A DNA stretch of 64,000 nt from Antrihabitans stalactiti. Lineage in GTDB: Bacteria; Actinomycetota; Actinomycetes; Mycobacteriales; Mycobacteriaceae. The stretch lies in NCBI RefSeq assembly GCF_012932915.1, contig NZ_VCQU01000001.1, positions 372,001-436,000 on the forward strand, read 5' to 3'. The notes below the pieces were generated by a model that had not been told where the DNA came from, did not search any database, and worked only from the letters and a program-made list of their open reading frames with translations. This document shows, one piece after another, positions 17,176 to 25,555 of the stretch. The stretch's first letter is position 1, and every line of letters starts with the position of its first letter. Both the position numbers and the translations under genes were made by a program.

Positions 17176-19860
17176 ATGACTCACCGCGTAGCACTGTCCT
17201 TCGAAGACGGCGTCACTCGTTTCATCGACTGCAACGACGGCCAGACCGTCGCCGATGCGGCGTACCGGTCACGCATCAATATTCCGCTCGACTGCCGCGA
17301 CGGCGCGTGCGGAACCTGCAAAGCGATGTGCGAATCGGGAGACTTCGACGGTGGAAACTACATCGACGACGCACTCACCGCGAATGAAGCCGCGAGCGGA
17401 TATTGCCTGCCGTGCAGCATGACTCCGCGCTCGGACCTGGTGTTGCAGATCGCGAGTACGTCCGCAGTGGCGAAGACCAAAGCTGCGTCGCACACGACAA
17501 CTGTGACCGCTGTCGAAACGCTGTCGCCGACGACGATGCGCCTCGCGGTGAAGGCGCCGTCGGACGGGCTGACGTTCCTGCCAGGCCAATACGTCAACAT
17601 CACCATCCCCGGCGGCGACCAGACTCGGTCGTATTCGTTCAGCAGTGCGCCGGGATCGGACGAGCTGGACTTCCTGATCAAGCTGACGCCAGGTGGCCTG
17701 ATGTCCACCTACTTGTCCGAGCACGCGAAGGTCGGCTCGGCTGTCACCTTCACCGGGCCGCACGGCAGCTTCTTCCTGCGCGAGGCCGAACGTCCCGCGC
17801 TACTACTGGCGGGCGGTACGGGACTGGCGCCGATCCTGTCGATACTTCGCAAGCTGGAACAGGATTCGAGCACTCGACCGGTCCATCTCGTGTACGGCGT
17901 AAGTACCGACGACGACGTTGTCGAACTCGACACCATCGCCGGCCTCGCCAAAACTCTCGACTCCTTCACGTGGGACTACTGCGTTTCCGATCCCGCGTCC
18001 TCGGCGTCCAACAAGGGTTACGTCACGAGTCTTGTTCGCCCAGAACATCTCAACGGCGGCGACGTGGCCGTGTATCTGTGCGGTCCGCCTCCGATGGTGG
18101 AGTCCGTCCGCACCTACTTCGCCGACCAGGGCGTCGAGCCGACCGGCTTCTACTACGAGAAATTCGCGCCTGCCGCAGCAACCACCGTTGCGGCGATCAC
18201 CGAGGTCGAGGAGCCGGAAGCGGCACCAGAGGCCGTCGAGACTGTCGAACCAGCTACCGTCGAATCACCCATCGCTACAACAGTTTCCGCAGAGAAACGC
18301 ACGCTGTTCGGACGCGTGATCTTCGACCGGCGCGACTATGCCGGCCTCGCTGGCGTTGGCGCACCTGCTTCGCGTACCGAGGAATTGGCGTCGATGCGAG
18401 CCATCGCCGGGCAACGCGTCGCCAAGCCCGGTTCGGATGCCGAAGCGACCCCGCTCGATCGTGGTGCCGGGGTCGTCGAAGCGCCCGATGCTCGAGCCGT
18501 TGCCGGGCAATGCATCTGGACCGAACGAGAGATCGCGCCGCTGATCGCACCCCGCGCCGAGGTTGTTGCGCAGGCAGTGTCGACCTCCGATGGCTACGAG
18601 ATCGGCGAAGAGCATCCGTCCGTGCACGAATCCGACGCCGTCTTCGAGGCGCGCCGAGCACTCGAACTGGGCGCATTGGAATTGGTCATCGGCCGGTTGT
18701 CCTCACGCCAGATCGCCGGCTACCGGTTACTCGCCGAGGCGACAACGCGGTACGTCGAGGGCGACCGGTTTGTCGATGCAGCCGCCTACACCGAGACGAA
18801 CGCAGCGTTTCACGACTACCTGTTCAGCCAGACCGGCAACGAGCATCTGCTGCGCGCGTATCAAGCACTCGGCGTCAAAGCAGCGATGGCCGACGCGTTG
18901 CGCAACGCAACGTGGTGCGAACCTCGTTGCGCGCAAGATCATCTGGACATCGTCGACGCATTCGAGGCACAGGACCGGGAGCGAGCGAGGACGCTCATCG
19001 CCGACCACGCGGAGCGGTCGAAGATCACGATGAAACGGGCAATGCAGGAGACGGTTGCGAGCAAGCGCCCGAAGTTCGTCAGTCCAGGTCGGTTCGCCGG
19101 CAAGTCCGTCCTGATCACCGGTGCAGCACAAGGCATCGGCGAATGTGTCGCTCGCCGGATCGCCGCCGAGGGCGGCAGCCTGATCCTGGCCGACCGTTCG
19201 GAACTCGTCGACTCACTGGCAGAGGAACTCGGCAACGACACCGTCAGCACGACCAGTGTGTTGGCGGACCTCGAGACCTGGGAGGGCGCGTCGGCCGCCG
19301 TCGAAACCGCAATGGCAGCCCACGGCCGGATCGACGTCTCGATCCACGTTGTCGGCGGCACCATCTGGGCCAAACCGTTCGCCGAATACCCACCGGATCA
19401 GATCGAGAAGGAGATCTCGCGATCGTTGTTCCCGACCCTCTGGTCGTGCCGGGCGGTACTCCCCCACATGATCGAGAACGGCGGCGGCACCATCGTCAAT
19501 GTCTCGTCGGTCGCGACTCGCGGAGTCCACCGCGTCCCTTACGCCGCAGCCAAAGGCGGTGTCAACGCGATCACCTCGGCGTTGGCGTTGGAAGCCGCGC
19601 CCCACGGAATCCGCGTTGTGGCGACCGCACCGGGCGGGACGGACGCCCCGCCTCGTCGCGTCGCTCGTGGACCCGCGCCCGCCACGGACCAGGAGAAAGA
19701 CTGGTACCAGGCCATCGTCGACCAGACCGTCGAGTCGTCCCTGCTCAAGCGGTACGGCACGCTCGACGAACAGGCCGCGGCGATCTGCTTCCTAGCCTCC
19801 GACGAGGCGTCCTACATCACCGGCACGATCCTTCCGGTCGCCGGCGGCGACACGGGCTAG
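17176..19860 (+). CDS. benCD: BenC-FCD-BenD triple fusion: dioxygenase reductase, FCD domain and cis-diol dehydrogenase
   Basis: One 894-residue frame. Residues 1-330 are BenC: plant-type [2Fe-2S] with C40, C45, C48 and C80, FAD motif RSYSFSS (151-157), NAD motif AGGTGLAP (212-219) and the YLCGPPPM end. Residues 331-480 are an Ala/Glu/Pro/Val-rich linker. Residues 485-625 resemble the FCD effector domain of GntR/FadR regulators, with metal-type histidines H546, H589 and H611, but no winged helix. Residues 638-894 are BenD, an SDR with TGAAQGIG (648-655), S778, Y789 and K793. It would reduce the oxygenase and then rearomatise the diol to catechol. GAGGAG precedes the ATG at 17176. No stop or frame change separates the parts. 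Confidence 0.9.
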   Translation: MTHRVALSFEDGVTRFIDCNDGQTVADAAYRSRINIPLDCRDGACGTCKAMCESGDFDGGNYIDDALTANEAASGYCLPCSMTPRSDLVLQIASTSAVAKTKAASHTTTVTAVETLSPTTMRLAVKAPSDGLTFLPGQYVNITIPGGDQTRSYSFSSAPGSDELDFLIKLTPGGLMSTYLSEHAKVGSAVTFTGPHGSFFLREAERPALLLAGGTGLAPILSILRKLEQDSSTRPVHLVYGVSTDDDVVELDTIAGLAKTLDSFTWDYCVSDPASSASNKGYVTSLVRPEHLNGGDVAVYLCGPPPMVESVRTYFADQGVEPTGFYYEKFAPAAATTVAAITEVEEPEAAPEAVETVEPATVESPIATTVSAEKRTLFGRVIFDRRDYAGLAGVGAPASRTEELASMRAIAGQRVAKPGSDAEATPLDRGAGVVEAPDARAVAGQCIWTEREIAPLIAPRAEVVAQAVSTSDGYEIGEEHPSVHESDAVFEARRALELGALELVIGRLSSRQIAGYRLLAEATTRYVEGDRFVDAAAYTETNAAFHDYLFSQTGNEHLLRAYQALGVKAAMADALRNATWCEPRCAQDHLDIVDAFEAQDRERARTLIADHAERSKITMKRAMQETVASKRPKFVSPGRFAGKSVLITGAAQGIGECVARRIAAEGGSLILADRSELVDSLAEELGNDTVSTTSVLADLETWEGASAAVETAMAAHGRIDVSIHVVGGTIWAKPFAEYPPDQIEKEISRSLFPTLWSCRAVLPHMIENGGGTIVNVSSVATRGVHRVPYAAAKGGVNAITSALALEAAPHGIRVVATAPGGTDAPPRRVARGPAPATDQEKDWYQAIVDQTVESSLLKRYGTLDEQAAAICFLASDEASYITGTILPVAGGDTG

Positions 19861-19880
19861 CGGACCGCTACCGTGATGGT

Positions 19881-22586
19881 GTGACGAACGTTCTTCCGCC
19901 GGTCGGTCGCGCTTCGGTGCTGGCCGAACTGGTCGGCGCCGTCAGCGGCGTGGCGGCAAGCTTCGTCGTCGTCGACGGTGTGCCCGGAGTTGGGCGAACG
20001 TCGACGCTCGAGCAGTTGGCGCTTCGATTGCAGGATGTCAACCCGGACATACGAATTCAGCACGCTTCCGGAGTTCCGTGGGAATCGTCGGTGCCGTTCG
20101 GTGCGCTTCGGCAGTTGCTGCCGACAGTGAATACCGTTGATGCAGAACAGGATTACGAGACCCTCGCGGCCGCGATCGCCGGAGCGCTACGGCAGACCGA
20201 GCAAAGTACGGTGATTCTTCTCGACGACGCCCACGACGTCGACGCGCAATCGTTGAAGGCCCTCGCCTCGCTGATTCGCCATCATCGCAGCGACGACGTG
20301 GCAGTGGTCTGTGCACGCCGTCCCCGGCCCGACGGTGACGTCCGCGCTCACGAGGTCCTCGATCGCGCTGCCGACCGAACGGTCCACATCGGTCCGCTGA
20401 CCATCACCGAGGTCGCCGAACTGGCGGCCGGTCGTGGAGTCGTGTTGTCGCCGTCGGCAGCGGGAGAACTGACCCGCCACACCGGCGGACTGCCTCGGCA
20501 TGTCCTCGCCCTCCTCGACGAGCTGCCACGTGATACGTGGAAAGGCGTGCGTCCGGACCTGCCTGCACCGGCTTTCGTCGACGCGGCTGTCCGCGCCACG
20601 CTCGCGAACTGCGACGACGACGCCCGCAGACTTGTGTGCACCGTCGCTGTGCTCGGCAGTGCCTGCGCGCTCCCGATCGTCTGTGCGATTGCCGACATCC
20701 GGGATCCGTGGCCGGTCGTCGACATCGTCGAGCAACTCGGTCTTGTTGTGGTGCAACGGCAATCGTCGGCAACCGTACTCGACACACCTGATCCGATGGC
20801 TCGGGCTGCCGTCCTGGCGACCATGAGCCGGTCGGACCGCGCGCAGTTGCATCGGGACGCGGCAGCGGTTCTCGAGGATCCTGCCGACGTGTTGGCGCAC
20901 ATCGCAGACGCGGAGCCGCTACCTGACTCCGCCCTGTCCGGCAGGCTGGCCACCCTGGCAGGTGAGCGGGCCGCGCATGGCGAATGGGCTACTGCTGCAA
21001 GACTGTTCGAGCTTTCGAGTCGGTCGGCCATCGAGCCACATCAGCGTCAAGACATGATGATCCGCGCTGTCGACGCCATGATCGGTGCGGGCGATGTTCG
21101 TACGGCGGCCGGTCATGTGGCCGAAATCGAAAGCCTGCGTGAGACTCCGATGCGCAACGCCGTCTTGGGATATCTGGCAATACTGCGCGGGCGTCCGCAG
21201 GAGGCGAATGCGCGTCTGGAGCGCGCGTGGCAGTTGGTGCGGGCCAGGCACGAGCCCGATGTCGCTGCGGTGATCTGCCATCGTCAAGTACTGCACAACC
21301 TCGCCCGCTGTGACGGTGAAAACCTTGTGCGCTGGGCGGACCGGGCGGTCGAGCTGGTCGGTGCCGACAACGCGACTGCCGTAGAAGCGCAAGCAATTCG
21401 CGGGTTGGGACTCGGCGGAACGGGACGCGTCACCGAGGCTTTGGCCAGCTATCGCGACCTGTGGGGCCACGCGAGCACGGGTGCGGTTGGGCAGCGCGTA
21501 CAGATGGGCGCGGGCTGGCTTCATCTCGCAACCGACGACGTCGAACTGGCTCGTGCCGAGCTCGAATCGGCGTTGCCTACAGACTTTCTGGGCGGGTCGA
21601 CGCGAATATCCCTCTGGGCGCGTGCCTGGTTGGCCCGGACCTACTTCGTCACCGGCGAATGGAACGACGCCCTTCGCCTGGTAGCGGAGGGCGCCGACCT
21701 GGTCGAGCGGTCCGGAGCCGCGTTGATCCGCCCCTTGCTCCAATGGACGGCGACGCAAATTCACGCCTTGCGGGGCGATTGGGATGCTGCGGCGGACAGC
21801 GCCCGGCTCGGCAACGCAGGCGCCCGGGACTACGAGATCATGCGCGTGCCATCGGCTTTGGCGCACGCCGCGATCGCCGAGGCGCGCGCGGACTACGCCG
21901 CTGTCATCAGAGCGCTTGCGCCGCTGACCGAGCCCTGGGCGGGCAACGACATCGCCGAACCCGGATTCTGGCCATGGCCCGATGTCTATGCGAACGCACT
22001 CGTCCAAGAGGGACGGCTCGCCGATGCCGACAGTTTTCTCACTAAGCACGAAGCGCGCGTTGCGGTCCGAGGTCATCGCTCCGCCCAAGCTCGCCTCGGG
22101 TGCGCCCGCGGTCGCCTACTCGGTGCTCGCGGCGACATCGATGCTGCACGTGCGGCATTCGACGCTGCGCTTGCGCTGCTCACGCCGCTGCCGCTGGTCT
22201 ACGACCGCGCTCGGGTGAACTTCGCGTACGGACAGACATTGCGTAGAGCCGGAAAACGGCGCGAAGCAGACAGCGTGATCTCCGCGGCACGCGACGGCTA
22301 CCTCTCGATCGGCGCGACGACCTATGTGCGTCGCTGTGATCGCGAACTCAAAGCCGGTGGACTGCACGCCGTGCTGAAAGACCGCGCTCACGACGATCTC
22401 ACTCCCCAGGAGGACGCGGTCGCGGGCTTGGTGGCAACGGGAATGACGAACCGCGAGGTCGCGTCCGAGCTGTTTCTCTCCGTCAAAACTGTGCAGTTCC
22501 ACCTGACGCGGGTCTACGCGAAGCTGGGCATCCGGTCGCGCGCCGAACTCGCAGCCGCTCGTGGACCTGGCAGCGCGCCGGAATAG
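19881..22586 (+). CDS. benR: LAL-type LuxR regulator, BenR-like
   Basis: A 901-residue large ATP-binding LuxR regulator. The P-loop at residues 33-40 is GVPGVGRT, with Arg in place of the usual Walker-A Lys; Walker B is VILLDDAHD near 115. A long helical-repeat middle follows, and a LuxR HTH closes the protein (LTPQEDAVAGLVATGMTNREVA...). The GTG at 19881 is 20 nt after the benCD stop and has only a weak ribosome site. Corynebacterium glutamicum has a LuxR-type BenR in the equivalent place in its ben cluster, so activation of ben transcription is the best inference. The frame is open far upstream but that part is antiphase to benCD. Confidence 0.8.
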   Translation: MTNVLPPVGRASVLAELVGAVSGVAASFVVVDGVPGVGRTSTLEQLALRLQDVNPDIRIQHASGVPWESSVPFGALRQLLPTVNTVDAEQDYETLAAAIAGALRQTEQSTVILLDDAHDVDAQSLKALASLIRHHRSDDVAVVCARRPRPDGDVRAHEVLDRAADRTVHIGPLTITEVAELAAGRGVVLSPSAAGELTRHTGGLPRHVLALLDELPRDTWKGVRPDLPAPAFVDAAVRATLANCDDDARRLVCTVAVLGSACALPIVCAIADIRDPWPVVDIVEQLGLVVVQRQSSATVLDTPDPMARAAVLATMSRSDRAQLHRDAAAVLEDPADVLAHIADAEPLPDSALSGRLATLAGERAAHGEWATAARLFELSSRSAIEPHQRQDMMIRAVDAMIGAGDVRTAAGHVAEIESLRETPMRNAVLGYLAILRGRPQEANARLERAWQLVRARHEPDVAAVICHRQVLHNLARCDGENLVRWADRAVELVGADNATAVEAQAIRGLGLGGTGRVTEALASYRDLWGHASTGAVGQRVQMGAGWLHLATDDVELARAELESALPTDFLGGSTRISLWARAWLARTYFVTGEWNDALRLVAEGADLVERSGAALIRPLLQWTATQIHALRGDWDAAADSARLGNAGARDYEIMRVPSALAHAAIAEARADYAAVIRALAPLTEPWAGNDIAEPGFWPWPDVYANALVQEGRLADADSFLTKHEARVAVRGHRSAQARLGCARGRLLGARGDIDAARAAFDAALALLTPLPLVYDRARVNFAYGQTLRRAGKRREADSVISAARDGYLSIGATTYVRRCDRELKAGGLHAVLKDRAHDDLTPQEDAVAGLVATGMTNREVASELFLSVKTVQFHLTRVYAKLGIRSRAELAAARGPGSAPE

Positions 22587-22589
22587 CCT

Positions 22590-24386
22590 TCAGCCGTATG
22601 GAATCGGAATGGGCTGACCGGCTACGCACGGGTGCGGCTGGGGTTCGTTGTACAGCCAATCGAGCGCATTTCTGATCGGCGCGAAGATGGTCCCGAAACT
22701 CTGCTCGGTCGGGACGGTCACGCAGTAGCTGGGTCCGGCGGGTCCGGTCGGCGAGATTTCGGTCGCGACTGATTGGGACAATCCTGCTGTCGGCGTGACC
22801 ACGCGAACGCAGGCCGCTGCGTCGCGCCGGATATTGCAGTCGAACCAGTCGACGGCGTAATCCGACGTCGTCTTGCGCGCTCCGGCGGTCTGCGGATAGA
22901 TGAAGTTGAGGTTCTCCGTGTCGAAGTGACTGCCGCCTTTGATCGTGAGAATTTCCAGTGGCGCAGTGCTCTTCGAATGGTCGCGAACCCAGTCGTACCA
23001 GGACTTCATGCCGAGCGGTCCGTCGGTCGGGTCGTAGATGTCGTTGATCGGGAACACGCTGCCTGCCGTCAAGCCCGGGATGTCGAGGTCCGCGGTGATT
23101 GCCAGGGTTGGCACGTCGCCCTTGGTTGGTTCGAGCCCGGACATCAGCACTGCCGCTGCGGGTTTCGGCAGCGGACGACCGTCCATGCCCTGCCCTCGCC
23201 CGACGTCCCAGAGGTAGTGACTCGTCGCGACCGATCCCATCGACTGGCCCCAGACGCCGATGCGGTCCACGTCGATCAGATCACGGACCGGGTTGCGGAT
23301 ATTGATGCCTGCCGGCGCATAGGCAGGGTTGTAGCGCTCGCCGATCCGTGGGAACCGCAAGGTATTCCAGAGCGCGGAAAAGCTCGATACGTCAGGAAGT
23401 TCGTTGTACAGGTTCACGGACGGCAGCACGTCGTCGCCGACCACCCAGTGCATGACGTCTTCGATGTCCCGGCACGGTCCGGACGCGAAGCAATGCGGCG
23501 TGTTGTATGGAACGACGAGGTCGACAGCCGTCCCGTCGCTGCCGCCCTGGCCTGCCTCGTCGAAGGTGAGTCCGATGTAGCCGCGGCGCGCCGCACTCAT
23601 TGTGTAGAGGTAGAACGACGATTGGATCGAACCGACACCGTTGGTGAAAACGGTCATCGGGAACTTCTCGGTGTTTGCAGGGTCCAGCGCCGCTTCCGGC
23701 AGCCACAGCGTCGCGGCAAGACGCATCCCGCGCGAGTTGACGATCTGGATCTTGCGAGCCTCGCCCTGTTTGAAATCGGCACCGGGCGTATCGCCGGGAA
23801 CGCAAGCACCGCTGCGGATTTCGTAGGTCACCGCGCCGTCCGCCGCGGTACACGGGTAACGGAACTTCGCAGTCAGTCCCACATTGCCTGCGTGCGCGAC
23901 GTCGAGGCGGTCGCTGTCGAGTGCGCTGTCCAACGCTGTTCCGAAGCGGCCGTTGTTGCCCCAGTTCGGCAGATAGTCGGGGTTGGCAGGGATCGCCGAT
24001 GCGCCACCGAGGTTCGGATTGAGGTGGCTGGCGTCGTCGAGCAATTTCTGCACGTTGTCACGCAGCCGCACCTGACCTTCCGGCGTCTGGTACTGCGCTG
24101 GGTCGAGCATGTTCTGCAGGCTTTCGCCCACGCGGCCAGGAAAACTCAGGATGTGATCGGCCCAGAACTGCAGCGAGGCAGGACTCAAGGTGCGTTGATA
24201 GCCCTCGAGCAGCATCAATGCGTTGAACAGCATGTACAGCGGGTCGACATTCACCGCAGTCGTCGGTGTATTTGCAACCGGTGGCGGCGGCGGATCGCCG
24301 ACGGCCGTTGCGCCGCCACCGAATACAAGTAGGACGCTCGCGCAGCACGCTGCAGTTCCTCGGGCGACCCGCCGTGAACGCAGCAT
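22590..24386 (-). CDS. Secreted alpha/beta-hydrolase
   Basis: A 598-residue exported hydrolase. The N-terminus has Arg residues, a hydrophobic core (AACCASVLLVFGGGATA) and a likely signal-peptidase site before GDPPPPPVANT. The nucleophile elbow GQSMG is near residue 380, and an acid (ADLDIPG) and a His (GGSHFD) follow in order. The substrate is probably an ester or peptide-like bond; no specific family is recognised. A GTG start at 24428 is possible, but GAGAGGTG before the ATG at 24386 and a better signal peptide favour the latter. It ends 3 nt from the convergent benR stop. Confidence 0.78.
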   Translation of the reverse strand: MLRSRRVARGTAACCASVLLVFGGGATAVGDPPPPPVANTPTTAVNVDPLYMLFNALMLLEGYQRTLSPASLQFWADHILSFPGRVGESLQNMLDPAQYQTPEGQVRLRDNVQKLLDDASHLNPNLGGASAIPANPDYLPNWGNNGRFGTALDSALDSDRLDVAHAGNVGLTAKFRYPCTAADGAVTYEIRSGACVPGDTPGADFKQGEARKIQIVNSRGMRLAATLWLPEAALDPANTEKFPMTVFTNGVGSIQSSFYLYTMSAARRGYIGLTFDEAGQGGSDGTAVDLVVPYNTPHCFASGPCRDIEDVMHWVVGDDVLPSVNLYNELPDVSSFSALWNTLRFPRIGERYNPAYAPAGINIRNPVRDLIDVDRIGVWGQSMGSVATSHYLWDVGRGQGMDGRPLPKPAAAVLMSGLEPTKGDVPTLAITADLDIPGLTAGSVFPINDIYDPTDGPLGMKSWYDWVRDHSKSTAPLEILTIKGGSHFDTENLNFIYPQTAGARKTTSDYAVDWFDCNIRRDAAACVRVVTPTAGLSQSVATEISPTGPAGPSYCVTVPTEQSFGTIFAPIRNALDWLYNEPQPHPCVAGQPIPIPYG

Positions 24387-24483
24387 CAGCACCTCTCGTG
24401 CCGCCTGCACGCGAAGCGACACGTTCACTATGCCTGCCGACGCGATCTTGTCAACGGATTTCGCTTAGTGGTTCGACCCGTTG

Positions 24484-25215
24484 TCAGGTCAGGTGGCGGC
24501 CGAGGAACCGGTTCGCCTCCTCCCCCGCGAACTGTGGGACGCCGGTGTGGCCGCCCATATTTGCGTACAGCGACTTCTCCTCGGATCCGAACGCGTCGAA
24601 CAAGTCCAGCGCCATCTGCCGGTCGTTTCCTTCGTCGTCCCACTGCAGCAGGACATGCAGCGGAATCGTGACCCGCCGGGCTTCCTCGAAGATGGTGCGG
24701 GGCACATAGCTCCCCGCGAACAGCACGGCGGCGCAAATGCGCGGCTCGACCACGGCCAGCCGGACGCCGATGGCGATCACCCCTCCGGAGTATCCGATCG
24801 GGCCCCTGATCTCGGGCAGCGCAAGCAGGGCGTCCAAGACGGCTTGCCATTCTGGGACCGCCTTCTCGACCAGTGGAAGGACGAGCCGGTCGACGATGTC
24901 ATCGCTCACCGGCTCACCAGCGGCCAGCGCCCCGCGCAGGTCGGCGCGGGCCTGGTCGGCGGCGGCGGAACGGGGCCGATCACCGCTCCCGGGTAGTTCG
25001 ATGGTCGCCGAGGCGTATCCCTGCGCCGCGGCATGCCGTGCCCGAGCAACCAGTCGGGGGTACATCATGTTCAGTCCGCCGGGATGGCCGATCAAAATCA
25101 GCGGTGCTGGTGCTGATTCGGTTGCGGGCGTCCAGAGAATGCCGGGGATCTCGCCAAGGGTGAATTTTCGTTCGACGACGCCGTCGTCGAGGTGCTGTTC
25201 AGCAGTGAAGTGCAT
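24484..25215 (-). CDS. Dienelactone-hydrolase-like alpha/beta-hydrolase
   Basis: A 243-residue cytosolic hydrolase. It shows an oxyanion region (LILIGHPGGLN), a nucleophile elbow GYSGG near residue 143, the acid strand LLQWDDEGND and the catalytic His in GGHTG near residue 226. The lid-less compact build is like dienelactone hydrolases and related esterases. GAAAGG precedes the ATG. A 17-codon leader ORF with a consensus Shine-Dalgarno lies 45 nt upstream, so expression may be translationally tuned. A role with the ben pathway is possible but not supported by the layout. Confidence 0.78.
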   Translation of the reverse strand: MHFTAEQHLDDGVVERKFTLGEIPGILWTPATESAPAPLILIGHPGGLNMMYPRLVARARHAAAQGYASATIELPGSGDRPRSAAADQARADLRGALAAGEPVSDDIVDRLVLPLVEKAVPEWQAVLDALLALPEIRGPIGYSGGVIAIGVRLAVVEPRICAAVLFAGSYVPRTIFEEARRVTIPLHVLLQWDDEGNDRQMALDLFDAFGSEEKSLYANMGGHTGVPQFAGEEANRFLGRHLT

Positions 25216-25260
25216 GGTCGTGCCTTTCGGGAGTGCTCAGAAATGGCGCTCCCGGACGAC

Positions 25261-25314
25261 CTATCGCCCGACCGTGACCCGCGAAGGGAGCACCCATGTC
25301 GTTACTGCATTCAC
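25261..25314 (-). CDS. Possible 17-residue leader peptide
   Basis: GTG at 25314 starts a 17-residue ORF (MNAVTTWVLPSRVTVGR) preceded by a perfect AGGAGGT (25322-25328) at 7-nt spacing. It ends 45 nt before the hydrolase start. No run of a regulatory amino acid is evident. The strength of the ribosome site relative to the size of the ORF is the only evidence for translation. Confidence 0.35.
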   Translation of the reverse strand: MNAVTTWVLPSRVTVGR

Positions 25315-25351
25315 GGGTACCACCTCCTCTATCTCTCGCACGGACTCCGGA

Positions 25352-25380
25352 AGGCTAGCAGCGGCCACCGTCGTCGCCAA
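25352..25380 (-). promoter_or_regulatory. Candidate sigma-70-like promoter for the leader/hydrolase unit
   Basis: On the minus strand TTGGCG (25375-25380) and TAGCCT (25352-25357) are separated by 17 nt, placing transcription start just upstream of the leader ribosome site. The match is moderate. Confidence 0.35.
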
Positions 25381-25515
25381 CAGGTTTTCTGCGGTGGCTA
25401 GGTCTGCTGTCCGTATACGCAGGGTGGGGGCGTACGCCACGTCGGCGCGGCCGGGCGCAAACAGGGGTGAATTCGCTTGTTGATAGCCGTTGGTTATGAG
25501 TCCGCGCACACCCAT

Positions 25516-25555
25516 GTGAGTCTTTTCGGAGTCTATAGACTCCGAAAAGACTCAC
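25516..25555 (-). terminator. 40-bp perfect palindrome at the methyltransferase stop; copy 2 of the repeat
   Basis: Bases 25516-25535 are the exact reverse complement of 25536-25555. On the minus strand the methyltransferase TGA lies inside the left arm and the flank GCGCCCTCG precedes it, as in the copy at 10908-10953. A role as a transcription terminator is likely. Upstream on the minus strand nothing else is recognisable between it and the candidate promoter. Confidence 0.7.

Noticed and set aside
17403-19880. A very long open frame running from within benCD into the LAL regulator
   Set aside because: Its first 826 codons are out of frame with the motif-rich BenC-FCD-BenD product and give an Arg-rich, motif-free translation. 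Only the part from GTG 19881 is coding.
22773-24332. A 519-codon plus-strand frame opposite the secreted hydrolase
   Set aside because: Low-information, Arg/His-rich translation typical of a high-GC shadow; the minus strand has a signal peptide and catalytic triad.
25315-25515. An 84-codon minus-strand frame containing the leader region
   Set aside because: Its start is at the edge of the palindrome with no ribosome site, and the real translation signal lies near its 3' end before the 17-codon ORF.
25516-25555. Insertion-sequence end or MITE
   Set aside because: No target-site duplication or transposase is visible; with just two copies in view a repeated terminator is the simpler reading.
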